Source of the DNA: Camarhynchus parvulus
Taxonomy: Eukaryota; Chordata; Aves; Passeriformes; Thraupidae
Direction of reading: 5' to 3'
DNA length: 64,000 bases
Assembly: GCF_901933205.1 (NCBI RefSeq)
Contig: NC_044571.1
Location: forward strand, 58,961,994 to 59,025,993
The translations under genes were made by a program, and so were the position numbers. Below, piece by piece: positions 1 through 10,461 of the stretch; the stretch's first letter is position 1; the number at the start of each line of letters is the position of its first letter. Below the pieces are notes generated by a model. The model saw nothing but the letters and a program-made list of their open reading frames with translations. It made no database searches and was not told the DNA's origin.

Positions 1-657
1 ATGGTCTTTTTTTTTTTTTGCTTTTGTTTTAAGAAATAGCTGGGTGATTCTTTACCCATCTTACAAAGAGAAATCAGAAAGGCTGTTGCAGGAGCCCCTG
101 TGAACTACAGCTTTGTGCTGCTAAACAACAGAAGTCCACTAGCACATAGAAAAATACTTAATCAGATGATTCTGCATTTGATCATTCCAGATATATGCCA
201 CATAAACAGGCATGACAAAGTGTTGAAATAAACCAGTGTAGATCATGGCTACAATTCCTGTAGAGGATGAATTTCTCTCAGAAGTTCAAGCCATCCTCCA
301 GCTTGTAACATTTGTTGTTCTCAGTTTCCAGGAAAATATTTGGGTTTGCTAGAAAGAGATGGATTTCAGAAGGATTCAGTAGGATTCAGCTAAAACTGTT
401 ACAAACTAGATCTGGGATGCAGACTGACCACAGGCTCTGTGGTCACTCCCAAGCTGGTAGAGTGTCCCTCCTACTGATTTTGTAGCTCACCCACCAAGGC
501 TTTCCAAGGAGCGTTAGTGTAGGGTGTTAGTGATCAGCAGTGGCCCTGGGAAGCAGTCAGTGACAGCTGGCCCCAGGGGCCTGGCTTCCTTCCACTAGTA
601 GTGCTGCCATAGGCCAAGAGTCCTTTTTGTTGGTGAATTTTCTACATATCCCACTTT
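1..657. other. Unique non-coding sequence
   Basis: No gene or recognisable transposon is visible. The stretch opens with a T-rich run at 7-19 and contains one perfect 9-bp hairpin at 425-445, described in the findings. All frames are broken by frequent stops. Confidence 0.6.
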
Positions 658-659
658 GA

Positions 660-742
660 CTCAACCACCAGGGAAGTGGTTGAGTCACCATCACCATCAA
701 TGGTCTTGGAGGTCTATTTCAACCTAAATGATTCTGTGATTA
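660..742 (+). mobile_element. CR1 LINE 3' tail fragment
   Basis: The segment reads GTGGTTGAGTCACCATC, then a gap, then GGTCTATTTCAACCTAAATG followed by a single ATTCTGTGATT unit. This is the order seen at the extreme 3' end of avian CR1 elements: the 'gagtcaccatccctgg' block, the 'gaggtcttttccaacct' block and the octamer tail. About 40-60 bp between the blocks is missing, so the copy is internally deleted as well as 5'-truncated. It is short and diverged, but two canonical blocks plus the tail in the right order make the call likely. Confidence 0.7.
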
Positions 743-2189
743 GCTTCTTCATTTTCAATACCAACAAGAAACAGCATATGTTAAACTCACTTTCACTAGC
801 TGTACCTACAAAGCTGTACTGACCGCTCTAGATGTTCTGGTTGGACACACAAATCACATTTTCCATATGCAGGATGCTCACACAGTTGCTCTAAGGCTGA
901 TGGAGACCTCCCCACAGACACTTCCACAGACATCCTAGCATGACAGACACTTAAAATGCCAGCATGCTGACTGCCAGCTTCCAAAAGATGATTCCAAAGG
1001 ATGCAGATTTGCCTGAGGAAATCGCAGGAAATAAAGCTGTTCAGACAACCAGCAAGGCTCAGCAGAAGGGCATCTCCTGCTCTACCTCTGGGTGACCCAG
1101 CAGTTACACTCACAGTCTAGCCCTGCTACATGCTAGAGGATTGCAAAGATATGTCCTAAAACTGACAGCCAGTTCCCCACAGTGGGCAAGTTGGACCAAT
1201 CTGTCAAATGACTGATATGCATCTATTAAACTGTCTTTTGTAAGTCCCAGTAACAGAGAGTAACAAGATAACACTTTGAATAATGCAATTCAGGATAGGG
1301 CAACTATAAAACGCAGATGCCTCACTGTCTTACAGTCATATGTCATTCTTCTGTCCTACTACCTCTGACAAATTGACTGGTATGATAGTTATATGGGTTC
1401 TTTGTTTCCTCATCTGCCTCTTCTCAAACCCAAGACTGAAAATTAACATGACTTTCAATCAATTTTGCAAGTTATTAAATCTGTTTGCCTCTACAGCAGG
1501 TAGATGCCAAAAAGTGGTGGATCCACCAAACCTAGCTCTTCTACTGAGAGGCTCATACACCTGTGGTATGTTCCAGGATCCTTTTCAAGGATAATCTTGA
1601 CATCTGATCTTTGATGTAATTAGCACAATTGTAAATTTTCACAAGGGATTCTCTGTTCTTGTCAAAATCTTTACCATAACAACCTTTGAATTACAATACA
1701 GCAGTAAGTGTACTACAACATTCAGCAGAGGAAAAGATACAGGAGGAACAACTCTAAATGAAATTAATTAGAATGGTTAATGTTCGTGAAGCACTCTGAA
1801 GATGGAAAGAGCTATAGTAGTGTTAAATTATAATCATTAGCATGCCAGATCCTGAAGGTCTTACTCATTTATCACCCATTTGTTACACAGACTAAACTTA
1901 CATTCACTTCAGCTGAAGATTTATCTGAATGAGAGACAAATACAGATTTCAAAATTCATAAATTATAATAGTAAATATGGATTAATAAACCATTCAATTT
2001 GTAAAAAGTCTGTTTTCATAGTCCCTGGTTCTTGATTCTGCTTAGTAAAGACTCACTTGGAAATGTCCTCAGGCCAAAAAGATCCATTGTTCACTTAGTT
2101 TGAGGAAAAAATTATATAAGCAAAACAATAAAACAGATTTAATAAACATTGGATTAAATAGAAGCTCTGTGCTGGGGAAAGGGAAAGGG
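743..2189. other. Unique non-coding sequence
   Basis: This is AT-rich sequence with only short open frames, the longest being 105 codons on the minus strand at 796-1113. That frame has no recognisable domain and a composition typical of chance ORFs. A GTAAGTG donor-like site at about 1703 has no convincing matching acceptor. No repeat is recognised before the GGGAAA tract at 2174. Confidence 0.55.
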
Positions 2190-2210
2190 AAAGGGAAAGG
2201 GGAAAAGAGG
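2174..2210 (+). repeat. (GGGAAA)n purine tract
   Basis: Five G-runs of 3-4 bases (2174-2177, 2181-2183, 2187-2189, 2193-2195, 2199-2202) are each separated by AAA. The tract sits at the 5' edge of the CR1 fragment that follows. It meets the usual G3N1-7 pattern for a potential G-quadruplex on the plus strand. Confidence 0.9.
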
Positions 2211-2990
2211 GCTCCCAGGGACTGGAAAATTTCAAATGACACACTGAGATGTGCAAAAGGAGGATCCCGGGAGTTAAAGACCAGTCAGCCTGGCCTCAGT
2301 TCTTGTTAAGGTGATGGAGCAAAAAATCCCAGAAACCATTTCCAAAAAAATATCAAGGTGATTTGAAGTAATCAGCATGGATTTATAAAGGGTCATTCGT
2401 GTCTGACCAACCTGATAGCCTTGTGCAAAGAAATGATTAATCTGGTGCATGAGCGGAGAGCAAAAGTAGACTTTAGCAAGGCATTTAACAGTCTTTCATA
2501 ATATCATCAGTGGCAAACTGATAATGCACAGGCAAGATAAATGGACAGTGAGGCAGACTAAAAACTGGCTGATCCTTCCCCTTTGCTCAGCATTGATGAG
2601 ACACGTCTGGATTGCTGGATACAGTCCTCGGTTCCCCCCTACAAAAGAGACACAGACATAGACAGAGCCCAGAAAAGAGTTGCAAATATGGCTAAGGGTC
2701 TGACCATCTCTAATATAAGGAGAGACTGAGAGAGATTGGACAGTTCAACCTGGAGAAAAGAAGGCTCTGGAGGAATCTTATCAATGTCTGTAAGTACCTG
2801 AAGGGCAGGTGTAAAGAAGACAGAGCCAGGCTTTTCTCTGTGGTGCTTTTCTCTGTGGTGCTTTTCTCTATAACAGGACTAGTGGCAATGGGGACGAACT
2901 GAAATACAGGAAAGTCCATCAGAACATAAGAAGACAATTTTGTTTTGTGAGGGTGGTCAAATACTGGCACATAAGGTCAGAGAGGTTTTG
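2211..2990 (+). mobile_element. Decayed CR1 LINE, reverse-transcriptase and 3' region
   Basis: The element is a truncated CR1 (Jockey-superfamily LINE) whose ORF2 once encoded the reverse transcriptase. At 2375-2485 one frame still reads QHGFIKGHSCLTNLIAL and, after a deletion, VDFSKAF. These match the CR1 RT core 'QHGFTKGKSCLTNLIAF ... LDFSKAFDTVSHNIL'. The part at 2505-2570 matches the following 'DKWTVR..NWL' block. Sequence from about 2590 to 2985 corresponds to the downstream 'RAQKR.A.MA.GL' and 'FNLEKRRLW.NLI.VCKYLKG' region and to the start of the 3' UTR. The final octamer tail is absent, so the copy is also truncated or diverged at its 3' end. It has stop codons and deletions and is certainly inactive. 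At 2831-2869 the 15-bp unit CTTTTCTCTGTGGTG is tandemly duplicated with a third partial unit, a small local expansion absent from other CR1 copies I know. Confidence 0.88.
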
Positions 2991-5535
2991 AAGTGTCCAT
3001 TCTCATAAAAGGAGAAGAAATAAGTGGGAAGAAAATGCCCTATGCAGACAGTTGTAATATAGTATAAGAATTCACACATTTGAGTTTAAAAATTAAATAC
3101 TTTGTGAAAGATTACCAAACTGACAGCCATGGAAGGTGGGAATGTACCTGAACCTCAGTCCCCAAGCAAAGTAATTTACTAACCCTCTCTTAATTCCCAT
3201 GTGTCTCCTTATTTTCATCAGTGCTTCAGACTATTCTGGGCAGAGGATTGTGACAGAATCCAAGATCAGCACTAATGTACATCACATATTGTCTCCCAAC
3301 ACCCTCATTCAATGGTGAAGAAAGTTCTTTTATGAGTGAGATGAGTTAATTTGTGTTGGTTCACTGCAAATGTTCTATGTTTCTTTTCACTGCAAAAGTA
3401 GATCCCATACCTTGTAGTTATTTGGAAATGGTTTACTTTAGAAAAAAAATTCCACATTTAGTAATGCAATTAATTTCTAGCAAAGCTAAAAAAATGTCTT
3501 TGTAAATATAATCAGAGAGATTTTAATTTATATCTTCTAAACCTCATATTTTTTCCTTAATGGTGTGGTTTCTGCAAATAGTACATATCTCAGCCAAACT
3601 TTATTTGGTGATCAGCCACCCACAAGAAATACACATTAAGTTCTGAGTTGCAATAATGTCCAACGTTTCCAGCTCTTACTGGAGAACTCAGCAACTCCTC
3701 CAGTACTCCAAGGGTTTGTCCAGCAGTAAACTGAAGCAGCAGCTGATCAGGATGCTAGGAGAAGAAAACATGAATTTGAAATAAGGTTTTTTTGTTGTTG
3801 TTCTTGTTAAAAGCCTTATTACCAGAGAAGATGCATGTGACAAGGATGGGAGTGCCTGTGAGATGATACATGCAGACATCCAACATAGAATTTAAAATAC
3901 TGGTTAGAAGTATCAATGTATTTTGGCTGCATGCAAGTCCCTGCTTATTATTCTACTGCCAGAAAAGTACACAGCACCTCTGAGTCATATAAAAGTTCTG
4001 GTTCCTGCACATAATCTGCATTTAGGCAGAAAGTAATAACTCATAGAGTGGAGAAGAGCAGATAATAGTTCCCCCAATGGTATCACATGACAACTTGAGC
4101 TGATTTTAACTCTGTTGTCGCTCTGTATGTATATATAAAGCAAAAGTGTCTTGTAAGCACATGGCAACTCCAAATTCCTGTAGAATTGTATAACTATAAC
4201 TTCAGCACAGCATGCTCCTTTTGAGTCCTGGTAGGACTCAAATAAGTGCTTGATCACACAAGTATCCATATTAAATGTGGGCATTTAAATTACACTGTCT
4301 CATGTAGAAGCTTACATGAGAATGGTGAAGCCTCTACCCAGCTGAAGGAGAGACACCACATCCTAACACAGGCTCTTGTCTCCTACCTCCTCATTGTGCA
4401 GCAAGCCTGAGATCCTACAGCGGGATTTATGTCACCTAATTTTAGCTATCCAAATGCTTAGCTTTTGGCTAAGCTGATCTCCAAGCTCCTGCTGCATTCA
4501 ATGCAGAGATGGGTATTTCCAGTTAAATGTTAGTGTTCCTAGACATCTTGAGGTGGGATAACTTGTTTTCTCTCAAGAGATCCTTGAGAGTACATCATAG
4601 CAGTAGCCCATGTGAACAGCTCAGAACAGACGCCTGTAATCTGTATAATATATGACATAAAGTGATACAGAAGAATTTAAAAATGTGGCAATCATTAAGC
4701 AGTGTGAAAATCGATTTGTAACCCCCAAGTCACAGCACTCTTCTAACTACCTTCAGCAGCAGGGAAGAATCATAAGTAATGGAATTAGATGTCTACTTTA
4801 TTCTAATACACTATTAAAGCTCTTGGAGGTTTAAACTTTCTGAAAATTATGGTAGTGTTGAATTCAGTGGTATAATACAGATGAATATTCAAAGATATTT
4901 CAAGGATGATTAGCAACTTCTCTTATCTGTTTCCAACACACAGTACTTTATTAAATTAAGAAGAAAGTTTCATTTAAGAGAGGAAGAGTATCACATCAGA
5001 GGCTCTGACCAATTGACTGAGGGCAAAACTTGGCAAATTGTAACATTTGTGAAATATTATGAAAATAGTTTGTTGGGAAATGTTAAACTTTTCCAATAAG
5101 ATAAATTAGCAAAAAGGGACTGAAAATACACACATTGATATATCTTTCTTTAATAATTTAATATAAAAAGAGAATACAATGAAATGAACTGTCAAGTATA
5201 AAAATCCTTTTAGTATTCTCTTTTCATGTTCAAAATCTTTGTTGTGTTTGAGCATCCATAATTGCTTTGCGTCAAGTTCCCTAAGACATTTCCATCTGTC
5301 TTTCAGCAAACTTGAAAACATTTTTTCTACTTTTGGCTTTAGTAAAAATCAGATGTTTGTTTCAGCCAGCAAGGTTACTTCTGGTGATTGTTTGTCCTCT
5401 GCCATTCTGTTGTGATCACTGGGGCCATCTTTCACTTTGCCATGATACATGTATATTACTGTTTGCACCATCACTCACAGCTCATAACTTGGGATAATCC
5501 AGAAGGGCATTGCATGCATCATTCCTTCTGTTTAG

Positions 5536-5667
5536 GCATTGAAATAACTTTACTCAGAATCAAAAGCAGAATAAAACAGCTGAACCCAGCAAACAGAGCA
5601 GCTAACATGGGAGTTTCTGAAGGGTTAGCTGCAGACCGTGTGCTCAGCAGTAGAGAAATTGCAAGAG
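5536..5667 (+). other. Candidate exon, 132 nt, product unknown
   Basis: The segment is preceded by a pyrimidine-rich acceptor (CATTCCTTCTGTTTAG) and followed by a near-consensus donor (AGAG|GTGAGT). It is 132 nt long, divisible by three. One frame is open through it with phase 1 at both ends, so it could be skipped without a frameshift. The other two frames meet stops within a dozen bases. The peptide includes RIKSRIKQLNPANRAANM and GVSEGLAADRVLSSREIAR, which has a more protein-like composition than the other ORFs here. I recognise no family. Against it, decoy exons with good splice sites are common in vertebrate introns, and a random 44-codon frame stays open about one time in eight. The donor runs directly into a GT microsatellite. 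Confidence 0.25.
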
Positions 5668-5689
5668 GTGAGTTGGAAGAGTATTTGCA

Positions 5690-5709
5690 TGTGTGTGTGT
5701 GTGTGTGTG
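5690..5709. repeat. (GT)n microsatellite
   Basis: About ten uninterrupted TG dinucleotides lie just downstream of the candidate donor at 5668. The length is modest and likely polymorphic. Confidence 0.9.
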
Positions 5710-7272
5710 CATTATCTATTTAAGTTTTGTCCTTTGAGAAAGCTGTGGGGACAGTCCTGCAATCTCCTATCAGGCTGTACTGCTCAGCTTGTCAGAGTTT
5801 CTGTGAGACCCATCTGGCCATGACTAGCAGGTCTTTGATCAGAATCAGTGCCTGGAATCATCAAATAGCTAATCCCTCCCAGATTACTGAGGGAATGAGA
5901 CTCTGCAGTGAGAATTTATATATAAATCATTTGCCTGGCATCCTTTGGAACCAAGCAGATGAGGGAAGAATGAAAAGAAAGTGACTTCACATACAGGAGG
6001 GATATTTGGAAAAAACACATCTGGAAAGCACCACTATTGAAGATTCAAGGCAGCAGGGACCCATCACTAAGGAACAAGCTATACGACAAATCAAGGTTTG
6101 TAGAACAAGGGACAAGGGTACCATTTTATATACCTGCTCAAGTTCCACAAAATATTCATGTCTGAGACACTAACACAGCCCTATGCGAGTGATCTTGAAG
6201 GTTTATGGATTAATTTTCTAGCCAATATAGCGCAAGCTGGGGCACAAGCCACCAGCAGCTCCTACCATCGTATCACATTTCAGAACAGAATCAACAGCTG
6301 CTTAAAACCTGCATGTCCTATATTAAGGAAAAAAAGCTGAGGAGCTGACATCTTGACGTGAGTGATATATATCAGAGATCTGTCAGTACAAAAACTACCT
6401 TGGAATTTCTGAAAAAAAGTACTGACGATTTCATAACTCAAAAAATAGTGTCATGGAACGATAAATTTGATTTCATCTTGGCAGATAAAAGGGCACTGAT
6501 CTAAGAACTAAAAACAAAGATTTTTTTAGGAGCAAGCCATCGTGACTTAATTACATTCATTATGTGCAGACTGAAAAAAAAAGTTCAAATCAGTAATAAA
6601 TATGGTTGGTGATTTAAAAGAGACAGGTTCATAAAGCTGAAAACAACTATAGGCTGATAGATCTGGAAGAAGGTATGAATAATTTGGAGAACTGATTAAA
6701 TATTTTATTTGATGGTCAAAACGCTACCATCCCACAGCTGAAAAATTAGGTGACATTAGCTATAAAACAACTTGACTTTAGAAGACAGAACAAAAGGAAT
6801 TCCAAAAGCTAAAATATATTTGTGATCTGTGTCTTCATCAGTGGGGAGGGCTGAGGTGTGGGACAGCGAAAAAAAGGGTAACATGACAGAAATGTATATA
6901 AACTTAGAAGCTGGAAAGTTTGGAGAACTGATTAAGGAAACAAAAAAAAAGATAAAATAAAAAAGCAAGGGATGATAGAGTTGTATGTAATAAAACATCC
7001 AAATGTAAGGAATTCTGCCAGAATTTTTTTCCTAAATTAATAAAGTAGGGCTGTCAGTAATAATGCAGGAAAAGTGTTCAAAAATATTCTGGTTTTTATT
7101 TGGAAAAAAAGACTATATATTTGGATTGCATGAAAATGATGAGTACATTAATAAGAAATTTTTCAGAGGCTTTCTTTATGTTCAAAGGACTATGACAAGG
7201 AACAATACAATCTCTGTTACTTTTGCTTAGAAATAAAGAGGGGTTTGAATGAGATTTAATCCAAGTTACCTG

Positions 7273-7296
7273 GATCTATATTTAGATCTATATTTA
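7273..7296. repeat. 12-bp perfect tandem duplication
   Basis: The unit GATCTATATTTA occurs twice head to tail (7273-7284 and 7285-7296) with no mismatch, consistent with a recent slippage or duplication event. Confidence 0.9.
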
Positions 7297-8057
7297 GAAA
7301 TGTTATAAACAAGTCATTTGTTAGCCACAGGGTTCGAGAAGAAACATTAATCTGGGAGTCTACATTTTTTAAAAAAGTCACTTTAAACTCCCAAAGTAGC
7401 TTCAAACTCCTAAAGCACTGAACAGATTTACTTCTTCATCTTGAAATGCTGATGCTTTCTTCAGTAGAATGACTGCTATTTGTTAGGCACTTCACAAAGT
7501 CTCATATAAATTCTTTCTGAGCATCTGATGAGATGTTGTGTTTCTGGCAAGACAGGATGTCAGTGCCTGCTGCTTTTGAAGGCAGATTTTTTGTGGAAGG
7601 TTGTATATAAATACATATTAAGTAAGAATGTTTTAACATAACATTTGAGACATAAATATTCATTTCCTGCTGCAAACTATAGATGAACAAGGTATAATAA
7701 TTCCTTCAGATTCTTGAGCACTTATTTTTGGAATGTTTGCTACTTCTCCCATCTGTTGCTTCTTGATCCTGTGTTTTCTGTACAAAGTAAAATACCTCAG
7801 TGTAGACTTCCTGGATTTCTAGAAGAAAAATATGCAGTGGTGAAGCTGACCAGAACAGTGGCTACTGCTCTCCTGTTTCCTATATGTGAAAGATGCTGAG
7901 AATATGATATTCCAATGGTGGTTCTCCCTACCAGCCTGAAATTCTTCCTGAATTCCTGTAGTTTATAAAAGGCAATAAGCAAAGCCCATCACTGGACAAG
8001 GACCAATTCCCCTAAGGGTTTATTTGTGCAGGGTGGGCAGTGTACCAGGGCTCTCAC

Positions 8058-8128
8058 CTGAAGTGTTGCACACAAATGACACCGTGGTACGGATGCTGCC
8101 AGGCAAGCCCAACCTCAGGCCATACAGT
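8058..8128 (-). other. Candidate exon, 71 nt, product unknown
   Basis: On the minus strand a good acceptor (GCCTTTTGTCAG) is followed by 71 nt and a strong donor (TTCAG|GTGAGA). One frame is open throughout and reads LYGLRLGLPGSIRTTVSFVC followed by NTSG. The segment is richer in GC than its surroundings and contains CpG dinucleotides, both unusual here and typical of exons. The peptide has a strand-like TTVSFVC core and an N-glycosylation sequon (NTS). The R-T-T-V-x-F-x-C pattern is loosely like a strand of mannose-6-phosphate-receptor-homology repeats, and also like other extracellular cysteine domains. That resemblance is a guess. The upstream junction would be phase 2 and the downstream one phase 1. 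No partner exon was found. The open frame continues past the donor to a stop at about 8020. Confidence 0.28.
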
Positions 8129-10045
8129 CTGACAAAAGGCTGTGCACAAGCACAAGCTGCTGCATCAATTTGAGGTAAATATCAAGGTCCCTGTTCACTG
8201 CAGCTGGAAGGAAAATGGTATTTTCTATGGGAGTATTTTATGTCTCACATCAAACCCACATGGGTATTTTTGCTTCCATCTAATTAAAAAAATCAAAATT
8301 GAAACCTTTTCCTCCTATTTTTAGTATTTGAAACACAGACAAAAATCTGTTTCCTCACACATAGGCAGAGGAAGCAAATATTTGCCTCCAAACTTTCCAT
8401 CTAAAAGAAAAACTGCAGAAGCATTTACATGTTAATAAAAGCAACTCCTTCTACTGGTTATTATCCTCCTTTCTCACTCATGCATATTACAGTGATCCAA
8501 GCAGAGAATGAGCAGGCTTTCAGACCTTCCTTAGCATGCAAATGAAGCATTGGCTTATGCATCACCCCTTGCATCTGAAAGCAACTTGTGTGTCGCTGCA
8601 TAATATCGTTCAGAAATTTGGGGGATCTTCTTCTATTCCTTTAGTCCAGCCAGGAAACATTTTCCATGTCTGATGTATAAGACTAAACCTATTCCAAACA
8701 GCAATAAAATTGAGATGGAAGAACAGGTGAAGATAAGGAAGGAAATTAAAATAGATGGGGGTTTTATGGAAATGTTTCAAAAAGGAGGAATTGCAGCATT
8801 TCCCTCCAGCTGTACACTCAAAATCAGATATGAAGGACTATCTGATTACTTCCTAAAGTGTTGCCTGGGAGGATTAAGCACAGGCCATGGAGCAGATCCT
8901 CTGCATAGGCAAATCAGTCTGTGCTTTTACCCGAGCTGAAAGACTGGTCCTTCTGCATCCCATCTGCCAAATACACATAGATGCAGAACAAGTGACTGCA
9001 GTCCTCCAGAGCAGGTACATCCTTTTTCTACCACTTTTTTGTTGGTTTTTGGTTTGGTGTTTTTTGCACCCAGGGAATTTCAGTACTTGGTTTAGTTCTT
9101 TTCCAACTTCATTTCACAGAGAACAGGAGACGGTTCTTGGCAATGACACTTAGCTGAACTCTGCTTTGTGTGCAGTTAGATTTACTTCTAACACTTCCGA
9201 ATGTCGTTACCCACATTGTTGCTTTTGTCCCAAACTCTCTTTTTGTTGGTTGGTTTTTTATTGAAATCACAGTTAAGCCATTCAGCATGGTATTTTCTCT
9301 GCAGAGTGAAAAGTGTGTGAAAGCAGTTGAAGGTCACATGCATTATAACAAAACAAAAGAGAGAAATAATAGGGCATCCATTCTGAAGTCCTCAGACATC
9401 CAACATATTATTGCCCTGGTGATTTCAGTGTGGATAAGAAGAGTTGCAAAGGGAAGTAGGCATCTTAATCCAGCTGCTCCTTTCAGCATACAATGAGAAG
9501 GATGCAGGGGTCGTGTTCCCCAGCCTCTTCCTGCCACTTTGTGTCATGTGCTTGGAGTGATCTCTAGAAAATATGCCTCTGTGCCACAGAGGCTACCACA
9601 GAGGAAAATGTCCAGTTTGTGGGTATCTGCAGTAGCACCCCTGAATTCCTCTGTTCTTTTGCTTCCCAGACCAGGCTCTGGGCACTGAGTCCCTGAAGTC
9701 CCATTTCAATTATGCAAATATTCCTACATGGCACCCGTGACCAGAGATATATTAAGTGACTGAACAATGAGATTTCTCCAGTAAATATACAGCTTTTTCC
9801 TCCACCCCAGAAAATTAGGTGCCTGGGAATATGGTATAAAACACAAGAAAAAAGACAGTAGGGATGTATTTTATTATAGTTCCTTCCCCTCTCCAGCTCT
9901 CCAACATCTGAGTCATGAAGAACTACCTGCATTATTTGAAGTGTAATTAATTTATTTCTGTGAGGCTCTTGCCAGCCTGCCAATGTACCCAAACCCTTCT
10001 CTTTTAGCAGATACTAGCTCTTCTTTATTGCATTTACCCTGCAGT

Positions 10046-10318
10046 AGTATAGGAAAAGGACTAATGATTTTAAACTAAGAGTAGAATTTGGCTAGGTATA
10101 AGGAAGAAAGTTTTTACAACGCAAGTGGTGAGGCACTGGAATAGGTTGCCCAGAGAAGTGGTGGATGTCCCATCCCTGGAAACATCTAAAGTCAGGCTGG
10201 ACAGGGTTCTGAGAGACCTGAGTAGTTCAGGGATGTCCCTGCTCATTGGAGAAGGGCTGGACTTGATGATGTCAAAAGAAGCTCTTTCCAACCTAAACTA
10301 TTCTATTATTCTATTATT
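10046..10318 (+). mobile_element. CR1 LINE 3' UTR end
   Basis: The copy contains the standard avian CR1 3' blocks in order: AAGGAAGAAAGTTTTTACAA, GTGGTGAGGCACTGGAATAG, GTTGCCCAGAGAAGTGGTGG, 'CCATCCCTGGAAACAT', 'AGGCTGGACAGGGTTCTGAG', and 'CTCTTTCCAACCTAAACTATTC'. It ends in a decayed octamer tail TTCTATTATTCTATTATT. The copy is 5'-truncated, as most CR1 insertions are, and moderately diverged. The open frame running through it (from 10125) is an accident of the 3' UTR and not a gene. Confidence 0.93.
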
Positions 10319-10360
10319 TGGAAACAGACTTTTGACACCTTTGAAGCTGGGAACAACACA

Positions 10361-10461
10361 GCTTTTTTTTGTTTGGGGTTTTTGTTTGGTTGGTTGGTTG
10401 GTTTTGTTTTGGGTTTTTGTTTTGTTTTGGTTTGGTTTGGTTTTGGTTTTGGGGTTTTTTG
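10361..10461 (+). repeat. GT-rich low-complexity tract with GGTT repeats
   Basis: Nearly every base is G or T across about 100 nt, with units of GTTT, GGTT and GGTTTT. At 10388-10401 four GG pairs are spaced by exactly TT, a minimal two-tetrad quadruplex pattern. The tract begins about 40 bp after the CR1 tail. It was probably not part of CR1, whose tail is an ATTCTATG octamer. Confidence 0.88.

Larger units (their letters stand above)
2991..10045. other. Unique non-coding sequence with two candidate exons
   Basis: No transposon is recognised in this 7-kb stretch. Two segments with paired splice-site consensus lie inside it: 5536-5667 on the plus strand and 8058-8128 on the minus strand, described as separate features. 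It also holds a GT microsatellite at 5690-5709, a 12-bp tandem duplication at 7273-7296 and octamer motifs ATGCAAAT at 8536 and 9712. The longest other open frame, 9564-9992 on the minus strand (142 codons), has no domain or splice context that I recognise. Confidence 0.5.

Noticed and set aside
9564..9992. 142-codon open frame on the minus strand
   Set aside because: No family resemblance, no splice context at its ends, and ordinary chance-ORF composition.
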